Below, one piece after another: positions 29,846 to 39,483 of a DNA stretch of 64,000 nucleotides. The position numbers and the translations under genes were made by a program. The notes under the pieces were generated by a model. That model was not told where the DNA came from, ran no database searches, and saw nothing but the letters and a program-made list of their open reading frames with translations. The DNA comes from Gloeobacter morelensis MG652769 (GTDB taxonomy: Bacteria > Cyanobacteriota > Cyanobacteriia > Gloeobacterales > Gloeobacteraceae). The stretch lies in contig NZ_CP063845.1 of assembly GCF_021018745.1 (NCBI RefSeq), positions 1,798,001-1,862,000 of the forward strand, written 5' to 3'. Each line of letters starts with the position of its first letter. Within the stretch, counting starts at the first letter, position 1.

Positions 29846-29914
29846 GCAGCGCTTGTGGGTGGGGTACCGGGGTCGCTAGATTATGGTAGACAAAGCTACC
29901 CAGCGTCGAACTGT

Positions 29915-31816
29915 ATGTTTGTCAGACAGGATCCGGTTGCCGATACGCCCTTGCGACTGGTGCTCGACGCTGCCCCCGCGCCCATTTTTAGTGTCGATCG
30001 CCGCGGGCGGTGCACTTATATCAACCGGGCGGCAGCTGAGCTGTTCGGCTACCCCCCCCATCTGTTGGTGGGCCAATTTATCGCCCGGCTCATCCTGGGG
30101 GTGAGCGATTGGCGCGAATGCCCGTTCTGCCCGCCGCCTGGACTGCAGGAGCCACCGGCCGTCGCCCGGTTTATCCGCGGCGACGGCAGTACCTTTGCCG
30201 CCCGCTGCACCCGCGCGCCGCTCGTCGATGGCGAGCGAGCCAGGGGCACCGTCGTCACCCTCGAAGTGATCCCCGAGGCTGCCGCTCCGCAGGCCCGCCT
30301 CGATCGCTTCTTTGCGCAGTCGCCTTTGAGCATGGTGCTCTACGCCCTCGACGGCCGGGTGCTGAGTGTGAACGACGCCTTCAGGCGCATGTGGGGTTTC
30401 GATCGCATCGACGGCGACTACTCGGTGCTGCGCGATCCGCAGCTCATCCAGCTTGGCGTCATGCCCTACGTCGAGCGGGCCTTTGCCGGCGAATCGACGC
30501 TGATGCCGCCCATCTGCTATAACGCCGCCGCGCTGCATCCGGCGGGCCAGGAGCACTGGGCGCAGGCGTTTTTGTATCCGATCAAAGATGCCGACGGTAC
30601 CGTGCGGGAGGTGGCCCTCATCCACCAGGACGTCAGCGACCTCAAGCGCGCCGAGTTGCTGGCCCGCGGCCAGATCGAGGCGCTGGTCGATACTTTGGGG
30701 GCGCTGGCGGCGGAGCCGATGCTCGATAGCTTTCTAGGCCAGGTACTCACCACCATCGCCACCCAATTGGGGGTGCCCCTGGCAGAATTCTGGCTCACGG
30801 ATTTCGAGGACGACCTGTCGGTGATGCACATGACGTCCTGGCACGGCCGCATTTTGATGGGAGCCGATCAGCCCGACCATCCCGGCGCCTGCGGCAAACC
30901 GCTCAGCGAGGCGCGCGATTGCGAAGTTTATCAGCAGGTCTACCTGCACCGGCGCTGCCTGGTGCTCGAGGACGTTCCCAACAACCCGGTCAGTGTGCCG
31001 TTTCGGGAGTGGGCAGCGGCGCGCGGCGGCATCCAGACCATCTTGATTGTGCCGCTGGTGTTGGCGGATCGGGTGATCGGCTCCTTCAGCGTCTGCAGCA
31101 CCGAGAAACGGGTATTTTTAAGCCAGGAGATCGAGCTGGCCCAGGCCCTTGCCCACCAGGCCACCCTGGCGGTGCAATTGACGCGATTGGCCGAGCAAGG
31201 CCGCCGATCGGCGGTGCTCGAAGAGCGCAACCGCATGGCCCGCGAACTGCACGACACGCTTATGCAGGGACTGGCGGGCATCGTCGTCCAACTGCAGGCG
31301 GCCACCGACGGAGGTGTCGCCGATCCGCTCGACGGGCGCGACCACATCGATCGCGCCCGCACCCTGGCGCGCCAGAGCCTGGCGGAGGCGCGCCGCTCCG
31401 TGCGCGCCCTGCGGCCCCAACTGCTCGAACAGGGCGATCTGGGTCAGGCCCTGGCTGACCTGCTGCAGCAGCGCATCTACGACAACCACACCGAGGCCCG
31501 CTGCGAGGTGCGCGGCACCCCCTTCGCCCTCCCGGCGGAAGCCGAAAACCAGCTGCTGCGCATCGCCGGGGAGGCCCTCTCCAATGCCCTGCGCCACGCC
31601 CGGGCAAATCGCGTGCACGTCGAACTCGACTACGAGCGCCCACAGGTGCGTCTGGTGGTGGCCGACGACGGTCGGGGGTTCGACCCCGATCGCGTCGGTA
31701 GCGATCGCTTCGGTCTGGTCGGCATGCGCGAGCGCGCCGAGCGGATCGGCGCCGACCTGCGGCTTGAAAGTGTCCCCGGGCAGGGTACTCGAGTAGCGGT
31801 CACCCTGGTAAGTTGA
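29915..31816 (+). CDS. PAS-PAS-GAF histidine kinase of the NarL/DegS (HisKA_3) type
   Basis: A 633-residue cytosolic sensor kinase. A PAS domain at about 10-120 (DAAPAPIFSVDRRG, then NRAAAELFGYPP) is followed by a second at about 130-250 (QSPLSMVLYALDGRVLSVN) and a GAF-like domain at about 265-420. The HisKA_3 dimerisation helix has ERNRMARELHDTLMQGL, with the phospho-accepting His, and the HATPase domain has ADDGRGFDPD and GLVGMRERAERIGA. There is no membrane segment. ATG 29915 fits the first PAS domain; a GTG 60 bases upstream is possible. No response regulator is adjacent, so the partner is elsewhere. A second RND operon lies about 270 bases downstream. Confidence 0.9.
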   Translation: MFVRQDPVADTPLRLVLDAAPAPIFSVDRRGRCTYINRAAAELFGYPPHLLVGQFIARLILGVSDWRECPFCPPPGLQEPPAVARFIRGDGSTFAARCTRAPLVDGERARGTVVTLEVIPEAAAPQARLDRFFAQSPLSMVLYALDGRVLSVNDAFRRMWGFDRIDGDYSVLRDPQLIQLGVMPYVERAFAGESTLMPPICYNAAALHPAGQEHWAQAFLYPIKDADGTVREVALIHQDVSDLKRAELLARGQIEALVDTLGALAAEPMLDSFLGQVLTTIATQLGVPLAEFWLTDFEDDLSVMHMTSWHGRILMGADQPDHPGACGKPLSEARDCEVYQQVYLHRRCLVLEDVPNNPVSVPFREWAAARGGIQTILIVPLVLADRVIGSFSVCSTEKRVFLSQEIELAQALAHQATLAVQLTRLAEQGRRSAVLEERNRMARELHDTLMQGLAGIVVQLQAATDGGVADPLDGRDHIDRARTLARQSLAEARRSVRALRPQLLEQGDLGQALADLLQQRIYDNHTEARCEVRGTPFALPAEAENQLLRIAGEALSNALRHARANRVHVELDYERPQVRLVVADDGRGFDPDRVGSDRFGLVGMRERAERIGADLRLESVPGQGTRVAVTLVS

Positions 31817-32088
31817 TCGAAGCTGCACAGCTGCGACGATGGGCTTGGTGGGCCTGTATCTATCGAAAGGCATAGGCTGCTGCTGACCAATTGACCGGGG
31901 GCAAGTTCAACGATCGCCCAATGGTGAGCGTCTGTCCGTTGTCGTTAGGCTATAGTGCATGGGTCGGAGGCTTACCTGTCGAGATGGCGCCAGTATTTCC
32001 GGGGAGCCTGTTTTTATCGAAAACTTAGAAGATGTAGCGGCAAAGTCCAATCAAGTCGGGTGCTGGAGCACCCAACAGGGGAGGCAGG

Positions 32089-33309
32089 GTGAAGCACACA
32101 GGTCTGCAGTTTGCAACGGGTGTATTGCTGATAGCAACACTCGGTGGTTGCGGCGGCGGCGGCGAGAGCCAGGCCCAGCAGGGACCGCCCCCCCAGGGTG
32201 TTCCCGTGCAGGTGGCGACGGTGAGCACCGCCACAGTCGTCGATTCGACCAATTATGTCGCCACGCTGATCTCGCGCCGGTCGGTCTCGATGCAGCCGCG
32301 CGTCGCCGGGCAGGTGGCCAATATCTATGTGCGCGCCGGTGCGGCGGTGGCCGCCGGCACGCCGCTCGTCCAGATCGATGCGCGCGAGCAGCAGGCCAAC
32401 GTCTCCAGCTTCGAGGCGGCCCAGCGCGCCGCCCGCGCCGAGCTCGACAGCGCCGAGCAGACGCTCAGGTCCAACCAGGCCGATCGCCAGTCGCGCCTTT
32501 CAAATCTGCGCTTTCAAAAAAGGCAGTTCGACAGCTACACCCAGTTGGGCACCGAAGGCGCCGTCAGCCAGATCACGGTCGATCAATACCGGGACAGCTA
32601 CGAGACGGCCAAAGCGAACGTCGATGCCATCGATTCGCAAATCAAAGCCCAGCAGGCCCAGGTTGCCCGCGCCAGAAGCGGCCTCAAGCAGGCCGAAGCG
32701 AGTCTGCGCCAACAGCAGGTGCAGGCGCAGTTCTACGCCATCCAGGCCCCCTTTGCCGGCGCTGTGGGCGATATCCCGGTCAAAGTGGGCGATTATGTCG
32801 GGACGGACACCCGGCTTTTGACGGTGACCGAGAACCGGCCCCTGGAGGTGAACGTCGCCATTCCCCAGGAGCGGGCGGTGCAGCTGCGCAAGGGCATGAG
32901 CATCGAATTGCTCGATAACCAGGGCAAAGTGGTCGGCAACGGCCGTATCTTTTTTATCGCCCCCAACATCGATACCGGCAACCAGGCGGTACTGGTCAAG
33001 GCGCTCTACGACAACCCCCAGGGCCAGTTGCGCGCCGATCAGACCGTGCAGTCGCGGGTCATCTGGAATAAGCAACCCGGGGTTCTGGTGCCGGCCACCG
33101 CCATTTCGCGGGTGGCGGGCCAGAACTTTGTTTTTGTCGCCCAGGCGCCGGAGGCGGGCAAGCTGGTGGCCCGCCAGCGCCCCGTCGTCCTTGGCGATAT
33201 CCAGGGCAACGACTACCAGGTCAAATCGGGCCTCAAAGCCAACGAACGCATCGTCGTATCCGGAACGTTGAAGCTGATCGACGGCGCCCCCATCGTCGCC
33301 CAGCCCTGA
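32089..33309 (+). CDS. RND efflux periplasmic adaptor, lipoprotein type
   Basis: A 406-residue membrane fusion protein. The N-terminus is a lipoprotein signal (LLIATLGGCGGGG) with the lipobox Cys at residue 21. After a Pro/Gln linker come the first lipoyl half (PRVAGQVANIYVRAGAAVAAG), a long coiled coil rich in Gln, Ala and Arg, the second half (IQAPFAGAVGDIPVKVGDYV), and barrel domains. This layout is AcrA/MexA-like. The start is GTG 32089 with GGGGAGG upstream. The pump gene follows after 30 bases. The 270 bases before it have no clear promoter or other gene. Confidence 0.92.
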   Translation: MKHTGLQFATGVLLIATLGGCGGGGESQAQQGPPPQGVPVQVATVSTATVVDSTNYVATLISRRSVSMQPRVAGQVANIYVRAGAAVAAGTPLVQIDAREQQANVSSFEAAQRAARAELDSAEQTLRSNQADRQSRLSNLRFQKRQFDSYTQLGTEGAVSQITVDQYRDSYETAKANVDAIDSQIKAQQAQVARARSGLKQAEASLRQQQVQAQFYAIQAPFAGAVGDIPVKVGDYVGTDTRLLTVTENRPLEVNVAIPQERAVQLRKGMSIELLDNQGKVVGNGRIFFIAPNIDTGNQAVLVKALYDNPQGQLRADQTVQSRVIWNKQPGVLVPATAISRVAGQNFVFVAQAPEAGKLVARQRPVVLGDIQGNDYQVKSGLKANERIVVSGTLKLIDGAPIVAQP

Positions 33310-33339
33310 TCCCACGAACCCGTCGCCAAGGAACCAGGT

Positions 33340-36300
33340 ATGTTTGTCGATTTTTTCATCCGTCGGCCAATTTTTGCCGGGGTGTGCGCCGTCATCATCT
33401 TGCTGGCGGGCCTGGTGAGCATCCCTAGCCTGCCCATCGCCCAGTACCCGGAGATCAGTCCGCCCCAGGTGACGGTCACCGCCACCTACGTCGGCGCCTC
33501 GGCGGAGGTGGTCGAGGAGACGGTCACCACCCTGCTGGAGCGGCAAATCAACGGGGTGGAGGGCATGCGCTACATCACCTCCAACTCCAGCGACCAGGGG
33601 GTGAGCACGATCGTCGTCACCTTCGAGCTGGAGCGCAACAAGGACATCGCCGCCGTCGACGTGCAAAACCGTATCTCGACGGTGCTGCCGCAGCTGCCCA
33701 GTCTGGTGCAGCAGACAGGAGTACAGATCAGCAAACAGTCGGGAGCGCCTTTGTTGGGGATTGGCCTGTACTCCGAAAAAGGCGAGTACACCAACGACCT
33801 GCTCAGCAACTACGCCGATCTCTACCTGGTGGACGCCCTCAAACGGATTCCCGGCGTCGGCAACGTCCAGATCTTTGGTGAACGGCGCTACTCGATGCGG
33901 CTATGGCTAGATCCTAACCGTCTGGCCGCCCGCAGTCTCACCGCCCAGGATGTCGTCAACGCCGTCAATGAGCAGAACGCCCAGGTGGGCGCCGGGTCGA
34001 TCGGCCAGCCGCCCCTCGACAAATCCCAGTCGTTTCAGATCGGCCTGCGGGTGCTCGGGCGGCTGCAAGAACCGGGTGAATTCGCCGACCTGGTGATCCG
34101 CACCAACGCCGACGGCTCGCTCACCCGCCTCAAAGATGTCGGCCGCGCCGAGTTGGGGGCTGAAAACTACAATTCGTTCCTGCGCTTTCGCGGGCAGGAC
34201 GGCGTCGGCCTGGGGGTCTATCCGATTCCCGGATCCAACGCCCTCGACATCGGCAAGGCGGTCAAAGCGCGCATGGCGGAACTGGAAAAGAGCTTCCCCC
34301 CCGGAGTGAAGTATCGAGTGGCCTTCGATACGACCGACTTTATCGAAGAATCGGCGGCGGAGGTGATCGAGACCCTGATTATCGCCATCCTGCTGGTGGT
34401 GCTGGTGATGTTTATCTTCCTGCAGGACTGGAAGAGCACGCTCATCCCGGCGATTACGATTCCGGTCTCGCTGGTGGGAACGTTCATCTTCGTCAAGTTG
34501 TTCGATTTTTCAATCAACAGTTTGACCTTGTTTGGTCTGACCCTGGCCACGGGGCTGGTGGTCGACGACGCCATCGTCGTCATCGAGAATATTGCGCGAA
34601 CCAGCAAAGAGCAATGTAAAGACCCGAAGGACTGCGCCTCCGACGCGATGCGCGAGGTGACTGCAGCGGTGATCGCCATCGCCCTGGTGCTGATGGCGGT
34701 GTTTATCCCGGTGGCCTTCTTCCCGGGCACCACCGGACAGCTCTACAAACAGTTCGCCCTCACCATCGTCTTTTCGATCGCCATTTCCACGTTTAACGCC
34801 CTGACCCTCACCCCGGCCCTGGCGGCATTGCTCTCCACCGGGCAGGTGGGCGAGTCGCGTTTTATCTTGTTCCGCTGGTTCAATATCGGCTTCGAAGCGT
34901 TCAAAAACGGTTATCTGCGGGTGCTGGAGGTGCTCACCCGCTTCAAGACGGTGGTGGTGTTGGTTTTTATCGGTCTATTGGGCCTGACGGCGTGGTTATT
35001 TGTAAAGGTGCCGACCGCCTTCTTGCCGGAAGAAGACCAGGGTTACTTCATCACCCTCGTCCAGGCGCCGCAGGGGGTCTCGATCAATTACACCAGCGAT
35101 GTGATGCGCCAGGTGGAGAAGATTTTGCTGGCCCAGGAGGAGGTGGAAGGCACCTTCGCAGTCGGCGGCTTCGGCTTCAGCGGCAGTGCCGCCAACAGCG
35201 GCGTCATCTTCACCACCCTCAAGCCCTGGTCCGAACGGCACAAGCCTGAGGAGCAGATGCTGCCCTTTATCAACCGGGTGCGCGGACCACTGCTGGGCAT
35301 TAAAGAAGCGCTTGTCATCCCCTTTAATGCTCCCACCATCCAGGGCCTCAGCGCCTTTGGCGGCTTTGCTTTTGAGCTGCAAGATCGCGGCAACAATGGC
35401 ATCGAAGCGCTTTCAGCCACCGCCCAGGAACTGATTGCCAAGGGCAACGGCACCCCCGGCCTGCAGGGGCTGTTTACCACCTTCAACCCCAACTCGCCCC
35501 AGATTGTCATCGAAGTGGACCGCAGCAAGGCCAAGTCTCTGAACGTACCCCTCTCGGAGATCTTCAATACCCTGCAGACTTATCTGGGTTCGCGCTACGT
35601 CAACGACTTCAACCTGTTCGGGCGCACCTACCGCGTCTACGTGCAGGCGGATGAGCAATTCCGCGCCAACCCCCGCGACGTGCGCGCCCTCTACGTGCGC
35701 TCCACCTCCGGCCGCATGGTCTCGATGGGCGAACTGGTGAGCACCGAGCCGGTGACAGCACCCTCGATCGTCACCCACTACAACCTGTTTCGCAACGTCG
35801 AAATCACCGGCAACGCCGCCCCGGGATTCAGTTCCGGCCAGGCGATCGCGGCGATGGAGAAACTGGCGGCAGAGACCTTGCCTGCCAGCATGGGCTTCGA
35901 GTGGTCCGGTATCTCACTGGAGGAAAAAGTTTCCGGCGGCCTGGCGCCGTTTATCTTTGCCCTCGGGATCTTGTTTGTCTATCTGGTGCTCGCCGCCCAG
36001 TACGAGAGCCTGGTGGAGCCGTTCATCATTTTGCTCGCGGTGCCGCTGGCGGTACTGGGAGCATTGGTGGCATTGTCGTTTCGAGGGATAGCCAACGACG
36101 TCTATTGCCAGATCGGCCTGGTGATGCTGATTGGTCTTGCGAGTAAAAACTCCATTTTGATCGTCGAATTTGCCAACCAGGCGCGAGAGAGAGGCATGGC
36201 GATCGTCGATGCGGCCTTGGAGGCTTCTCGCGAGCGGCTGCGGCCCATCTTGATGACCTCCTTCGCATTTATCCTGGGCATCTGGCCGCTGGTGATCGCC

Positions 36301-36492
36301 TCCGGCGCCGGGGCGGCGAGCCGCCAGTCGCTGGGCACGGCGGTCTTCGGCGGCATGATCATCTCGACGTTTTTGAGCCTCTTCGTGGTGCCGATTCTCT
36401 ATATCGTGATCGCTTCCATCCGCGAGCGATTCATCGGTAGCAAGGGCGAACCCGCGCCGGCCCAGGCCAAAAGCGAAGTCCCGGCCGAATAA
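33340..36492 (+). CDS. RND family efflux pump, inner membrane transporter (HAE1/AcrB type)
   Basis: A 1050-residue hydrophobe/amphiphile efflux transporter, closer to the AcrB/MexB (HAE1) type than the pump at 1598-4717. The N-terminus FFIRRPIFAGVCAVIILLAG and SISPPQ-type segment QYPEISPPQVTV are diagnostic. The proton relay is in LATGLVVDDAIVVIENI, and the C-terminal bundle includes QIGLVMLIGLASKNSILIVEFA. Periplasmic porter loops are complete. It forms an operon with the lipoprotein adaptor and ends at a strong terminator. No outer-membrane channel is encoded nearby, so a shared TolC-like protein must be used. Confidence 0.95.
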   Translation: MFVDFFIRRPIFAGVCAVIILLAGLVSIPSLPIAQYPEISPPQVTVTATYVGASAEVVEETVTTLLERQINGVEGMRYITSNSSDQGVSTIVVTFELERNKDIAAVDVQNRISTVLPQLPSLVQQTGVQISKQSGAPLLGIGLYSEKGEYTNDLLSNYADLYLVDALKRIPGVGNVQIFGERRYSMRLWLDPNRLAARSLTAQDVVNAVNEQNAQVGAGSIGQPPLDKSQSFQIGLRVLGRLQEPGEFADLVIRTNADGSLTRLKDVGRAELGAENYNSFLRFRGQDGVGLGVYPIPGSNALDIGKAVKARMAELEKSFPPGVKYRVAFDTTDFIEESAAEVIETLIIAILLVVLVMFIFLQDWKSTLIPAITIPVSLVGTFIFVKLFDFSINSLTLFGLTLATGLVVDDAIVVIENIARTSKEQCKDPKDCASDAMREVTAAVIAIALVLMAVFIPVAFFPGTTGQLYKQFALTIVFSIAISTFNALTLTPALAALLSTGQVGESRFILFRWFNIGFEAFKNGYLRVLEVLTRFKTVVVLVFIGLLGLTAWLFVKVPTAFLPEEDQGYFITLVQAPQGVSINYTSDVMRQVEKILLAQEEVEGTFAVGGFGFSGSAANSGVIFTTLKPWSERHKPEEQMLPFINRVRGPLLGIKEALVIPFNAPTIQGLSAFGGFAFELQDRGNNGIEALSATAQELIAKGNGTPGLQGLFTTFNPNSPQIVIEVDRSKAKSLNVPLSEIFNTLQTYLGSRYVNDFNLFGRTYRVYVQADEQFRANPRDVRALYVRSTSGRMVSMGELVSTEPVTAPSIVTHYNLFRNVEITGNAAPGFSSGQAIAAMEKLAAETLPASMGFEWSGISLEEKVSGGLAPFIFALGILFVYLVLAAQYESLVEPFIILLAVPLAVLGALVALSFRGIANDVYCQIGLVMLIGLASKNSILIVEFANQARERGMAIVDAALEASRERLRPILMTSFAFILGIWPLVIASGAGAASRQSLGTAVFGGMIISTFLSLFVVPILYIVIASIRERFIGSKGEPAPAQAKSEVPAE

Positions 36493-36512
36493 CCCGAGGG
36501 CAATGCCATCGG

Positions 36513-36553
36513 CGCGGCCCCTGGGAAGTTTGCTTTCCGGGGGCCGCGTTTTT
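36513..36553 (+). terminator. Rho-independent terminator of the second RND operon
   Basis: A long stem, CGCGGCCCC..GGGAA against TTCC.GGGGGCCGCG with one bulge, lies at 36513-36548 and is followed by five Ts. It begins 20 bases after the pump stop codon. Confidence 0.88.
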
Positions 36554-36623
36554 GACTGACGACTCTCGGCAGCCGATGGTGCTTCGCATACCCTGGAAAG
36601 GGTATCGGATTTTACACCACCAG

Positions 36624-37271
36624 ATGGCAACACCGTTCGAGCAAGTGGGGGGACTGCTGTTCTACCGGCCGCATTGCCGGAGCGCGGGCTTTTTTCGAGA
36701 CTGGTCGTTTTGCTGCGAACTCTTTGGCGACGCGGTGGAGATCGATCACATCGTGGTGCTCAAGCCCGATCGCCCGGCTTTCGAGCAATTCGTGGGTGCG
36801 TTGCAGGCGGCGGGGGGACGGCTGTGCGAGGGGCCGGGCCTGTTTCCGGAGGATTTTTGCCAGGGGCGTCCGCAGGCGCGGCTGGATACGGACCTGTGGT
36901 TTCATATGGCGAGTGTGGCGATGGCAAGCGGTCTGGTGGTGGTGGCCTGCCCGCATCGGCCCGCAGATCAGCACGCTCGGCTGATGCAACTGCGGGGTGA
37001 ACACCATGTGCATCACCTCGCCATCCGCACCACCCCCCACCGCGACATGCGCGCCGCCGCGCTTTACTGGGGTCTGCAGCACCGGTTTTGGCCCCGCTCC
37101 CCCGATCCCGTCGACGACGGCGTTCTGCGCCAGTGGTTCTTGGGCAACCCGGACGGTCAGATTGTCGAACTCATCGAACGGCACAGTGGCCTCGACACGT
37201 TCACCTGCCACAACATCGAAGCGCTGCGCCACTCGGAGATTGCACCGCGGCAGTCGACGCCAATTAATTAG
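36624..37271 (+). CDS. VOC (glyoxalase/dioxygenase-fold) superfamily protein, function unknown
   Basis: A 215-residue protein with two halves that look like paired VOC modules: EIDHIVVLKPDRPAFEQFVGALQAAGG in the first, then EHHVHHLAIRT and the strand FLGNPDGQIVELIERH in the second. The His and Glu positions could form a metal site. VOC proteins include glyoxalases, ring-cleaving dioxygenases and resistance proteins; I cannot choose between them. ATG 36624 is used because an earlier in-frame TTG lies inside the preceding terminator. A TauE-type exporter gene follows after about 40 bases on the same strand. Confidence 0.55.
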   Translation: MATPFEQVGGLLFYRPHCRSAGFFRDWSFCCELFGDAVEIDHIVVLKPDRPAFEQFVGALQAAGGRLCEGPGLFPEDFCQGRPQARLDTDLWFHMASVAMASGLVVVACPHRPADQHARLMQLRGEHHVHHLAIRTTPHRDMRAAALYWGLQHRFWPRSPDPVDDGVLRQWFLGNPDGQIVELIERHSGLDTFTCHNIEALRHSEIAPRQSTPIN

Positions 37272-37310
37272 ATTTATTGAATTAACAGAAAAGAACGATT
37301 TGATCAATGG

Positions 37311-38210
37311 ATGAGCCCGGTCTACCCTGGAGGTAAAGAACTGTATAGGGCATCGGTTGTGACGATCCTGGCGTTGACGGGGCTCATCTGGATAGGCTCG
37401 CTGCTGGCGGGTTTTCTGGGGGCACTCACCGGTCTGGGCGGGGGCGTGGTGATCGTGCCGCTGTTGACGCTGGTATTTGGAGTCGATATCCACTACGCGA
37501 TCGGTGCGTCGCTGGTGTCGGTGGCGGCCACTTCCTCGGCGGCGGCGGCGGTCTACCTCAAGCAGGGTTTTGCCAATATTCGGATCGCTCTGGTGTTGGA
37601 ATTGGCCACCACCCTTGGGGCGGTGGGCGGGGCGGTGCTCGCCCTGCAGCTACCCACTGCGGCAATTGCGGTGCTGTTCGGTCTGGCGCTGTTGCTGTCG
37701 GCCTATCTCTCGGCGCGTCCGCCCCAGCCGCGCCCGGAGCCTCAGGCCGCAGACAAACTGGCGGAGGCGCTCGAACTGGCGGGTGAGTACCCGGATGCGG
37801 CCGGGCCGCAATCCTACCAGGTGCGCTCGGTGGGCATCGGATTTGGCCTGATGGGGGTGGCGGGGATGCTCTCGGGTTTGTTGGGCATCGGCTCGGGGGC
37901 GCTCAAGGTGCTGGCGATGGACCAGGTGATGGGCATTCCCTTTAAAGTCTCCACCGCCACCAGCAACTTCATGATCGGGGTAACCGCCGCCGCAAGCGCC
38001 GGGGTCTACTTGAGCCGGGGCTATATCGATCCGGGGCTGACGATGCCGGTGATGCTCGGGGTGCTGGTGGGCTCGCTGCTCGGGGCGCGGGTGTTCATCG
38101 CCGCCAAACCGAAGCTCTTGCGGCCGGTGTTTGCCGGGGTGATTGCGCTGTTGGCCGTTCAAATGATCGCCGGGGCTTTCGGTGGGAGGTTCGTCGATGG
38201 AGCGCTCTGA
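37311..38210 (+). CDS. TauE/SafE family sulfite/organosulfonate exporter-like membrane permease
   Basis: A 299-residue membrane protein with about eight helices in two related halves. LAGFLGALTGLGGGVVIVPLL in the first half and GMLSGLLGIGSGALKVLAMDQVMG in the second are the two family signature loops. Substrates in the family include sulfite, sulfoacetate and related anions, and none can be assigned. The coding end overlaps the start of the DUF1634 gene by 14 bases, a very common pairing, so the two proteins probably form one transporter. Confidence 0.88.
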   Translation: MSPVYPGGKELYRASVVTILALTGLIWIGSLLAGFLGALTGLGGGVVIVPLLTLVFGVDIHYAIGASLVSVAATSSAAAAVYLKQGFANIRIALVLELATTLGAVGGAVLALQLPTAAIAVLFGLALLLSAYLSARPPQPRPEPQAADKLAEALELAGEYPDAAGPQSYQVRSVGIGFGLMGVAGMLSGLLGIGSGALKVLAMDQVMGIPFKVSTATSNFMIGVTAAASAGVYLSRGYIDPGLTMPVMLGVLVGSLLGARVFIAAKPKLLRPVFAGVIALLAVQMIAGAFGGRFVDGAL

Positions 38211-38571
38211 CGGCGATCGCGCGCTGCAGAAGCAGATGGGTCTATTGCTACGCGCCGGGGTCCTGATTTCCGCTGCGATCGTCGCCGCTGGCGGTGGGTT
38301 GTACCTGGCGGGCGAAGGAGCTGGCATTCCCGATTACGGGGTCTTTCACTCCGAACCGGATGAGTTGCGCAGCCTGTTTGCGATCGTCGAATCGGCCCGC
38401 GCCCTCGATAGCCGCGGCCTGATGCAGTTGGGTCTGCTGGTGGTACTGGCGACGCCGGTGGCGGGGGTGGTGCTCGAACTGGTCACCTTTGCGCGCCGCC
38501 GCAACATTCTGTACGTTGGAATTGCCGCGATCGTGCTGGCGGTACTGGTTCACAGTTTGATGTCCAGTTAG
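38197..38571 (+). CDS. DUF1634 membrane protein, partner of TauE-type permease
   Basis: A 124-residue protein with three membrane helices (LLLRAGVLISAAIVAAGGGLYL, LMQLGLLVVLATPVAGVVLELV and YVGIAAIVLAVLVHSLM) and the DUF1634 arrangement. It is almost always found beside TauE/SafE permeases. ATG 38197 follows GGGAGG seven bases upstream, inside the end of the permease gene, which implies translational coupling. A LysR-type regulator follows after 13 bases and probably controls the set. Confidence 0.85.
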   Translation: MERSDGDRALQKQMGLLLRAGVLISAAIVAAGGGLYLAGEGAGIPDYGVFHSEPDELRSLFAIVESARALDSRGLMQLGLLVVLATPVAGVVLELVTFARRRNILYVGIAAIVLAVLVHSLMSS

Positions 38572-38584
38572 CCCCCCTTGCCGG

Positions 38585-39481
38585 ATGACCCTTGAACAGT
38601 TGCGCATCTTTATCGCCGTCGCCGAGCACCTGCACTTTACGCGCGCCGCCCAGACTTTGCATCTGACCCAACCGGCGGTCAGCGCCGCCATCGCTTCGCT
38701 CGAAGGCGAGTACGCCGTGCCCTTGTTTCACCGCGTCGGTCGCCACGTCGAACTGGCGGAAGCCGGACGGTTGCTGCTGGAGCAGGCGCGCAAGATCATG
38801 AAGCAAGTCGAGTACACCCAGCGGGTTCTGCAGGAACTCAAAGGTCTTGAGCGCGGCGAGCTGTTTATCGCCGCGAGCCAGACGATCGCCAACTACTGGC
38901 TGCCCATCCGCCTGCACCGCTTTCATCAGGCCTATCCTGGCATTCATGTGCGCCTGACTATCGACAGCAGCCCCAACATTACCCGCCAGGTGCTGGAGGG
39001 CTCCGCCGACCTGGGGCTGGTCGAGGGCAAGACCGAACCCAACGAGCAACTGAGCGACGAGGAGATCGCAGGCGATCATTTGGTGCTCATCGTCGGGCGC
39101 TCGCACCCCTGGTGGGAAAAAGAACACATCACCTTTGCAGATCTCACCGAGGTGCAGTGGGTGGTGCGCGAGACCGGTTCCGGCACACGGGTGCTTTTTG
39201 AGGACGAACTGGAACTGGAGGGGATCGATCCCCACAAGTTGCCCATCGCCCTGGAGTTGCCGAGCGGCGAGATGATCAAAGCGGCGGTGGAGGCCGGGGC
39301 CGGGGTGGCGGTCATCTCCGAACTCCTGGTTACCCGCGAAGTCAAACTCGGCACGCTGCGCACCCCCGAAGGCGTGCGCCTCCGGCGTCCCTTTCGGTTG
39401 CTGATGCACCGGCAGCGGCACCCTACCAAGGCGTCGCTTGCCCTGGTCCACTCCCTAAGCGAAGTCACCCAGGTACTCTAA
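38585..39481 (+). CDS. LysR family transcriptional regulator
   Basis: A 298-residue LTTR. Residues 1-60 are the winged helix (TLEQLRIFIAVAEHLHFTRAAQTLHLTQPAVSAAIASLE), then a linker helix, then a periplasmic-binding-protein-like effector domain from about 90 with LFIAASQTIANYWLP and a long second lobe. The effector domain is most like the CysB/CbbR-related group, but the ligand is not predictable. It lies 13 bases after DUF1634 and 2 bases before acyP, so it is in the same run of genes as the TauE/DUF1634 pair. Confidence 0.92.
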   Translation: MTLEQLRIFIAVAEHLHFTRAAQTLHLTQPAVSAAIASLEGEYAVPLFHRVGRHVELAEAGRLLLEQARKIMKQVEYTQRVLQELKGLERGELFIAASQTIANYWLPIRLHRFHQAYPGIHVRLTIDSSPNITRQVLEGSADLGLVEGKTEPNEQLSDEEIAGDHLVLIVGRSHPWWEKEHITFADLTEVQWVVRETGSGTRVLFEDELELEGIDPHKLPIALELPSGEMIKAAVEAGAGVAVISELLVTREVKLGTLRTPEGVRLRRPFRLLMHRQRHPTKASLALVHSLSEVTQVL

Positions 39482-39483
39482 GC

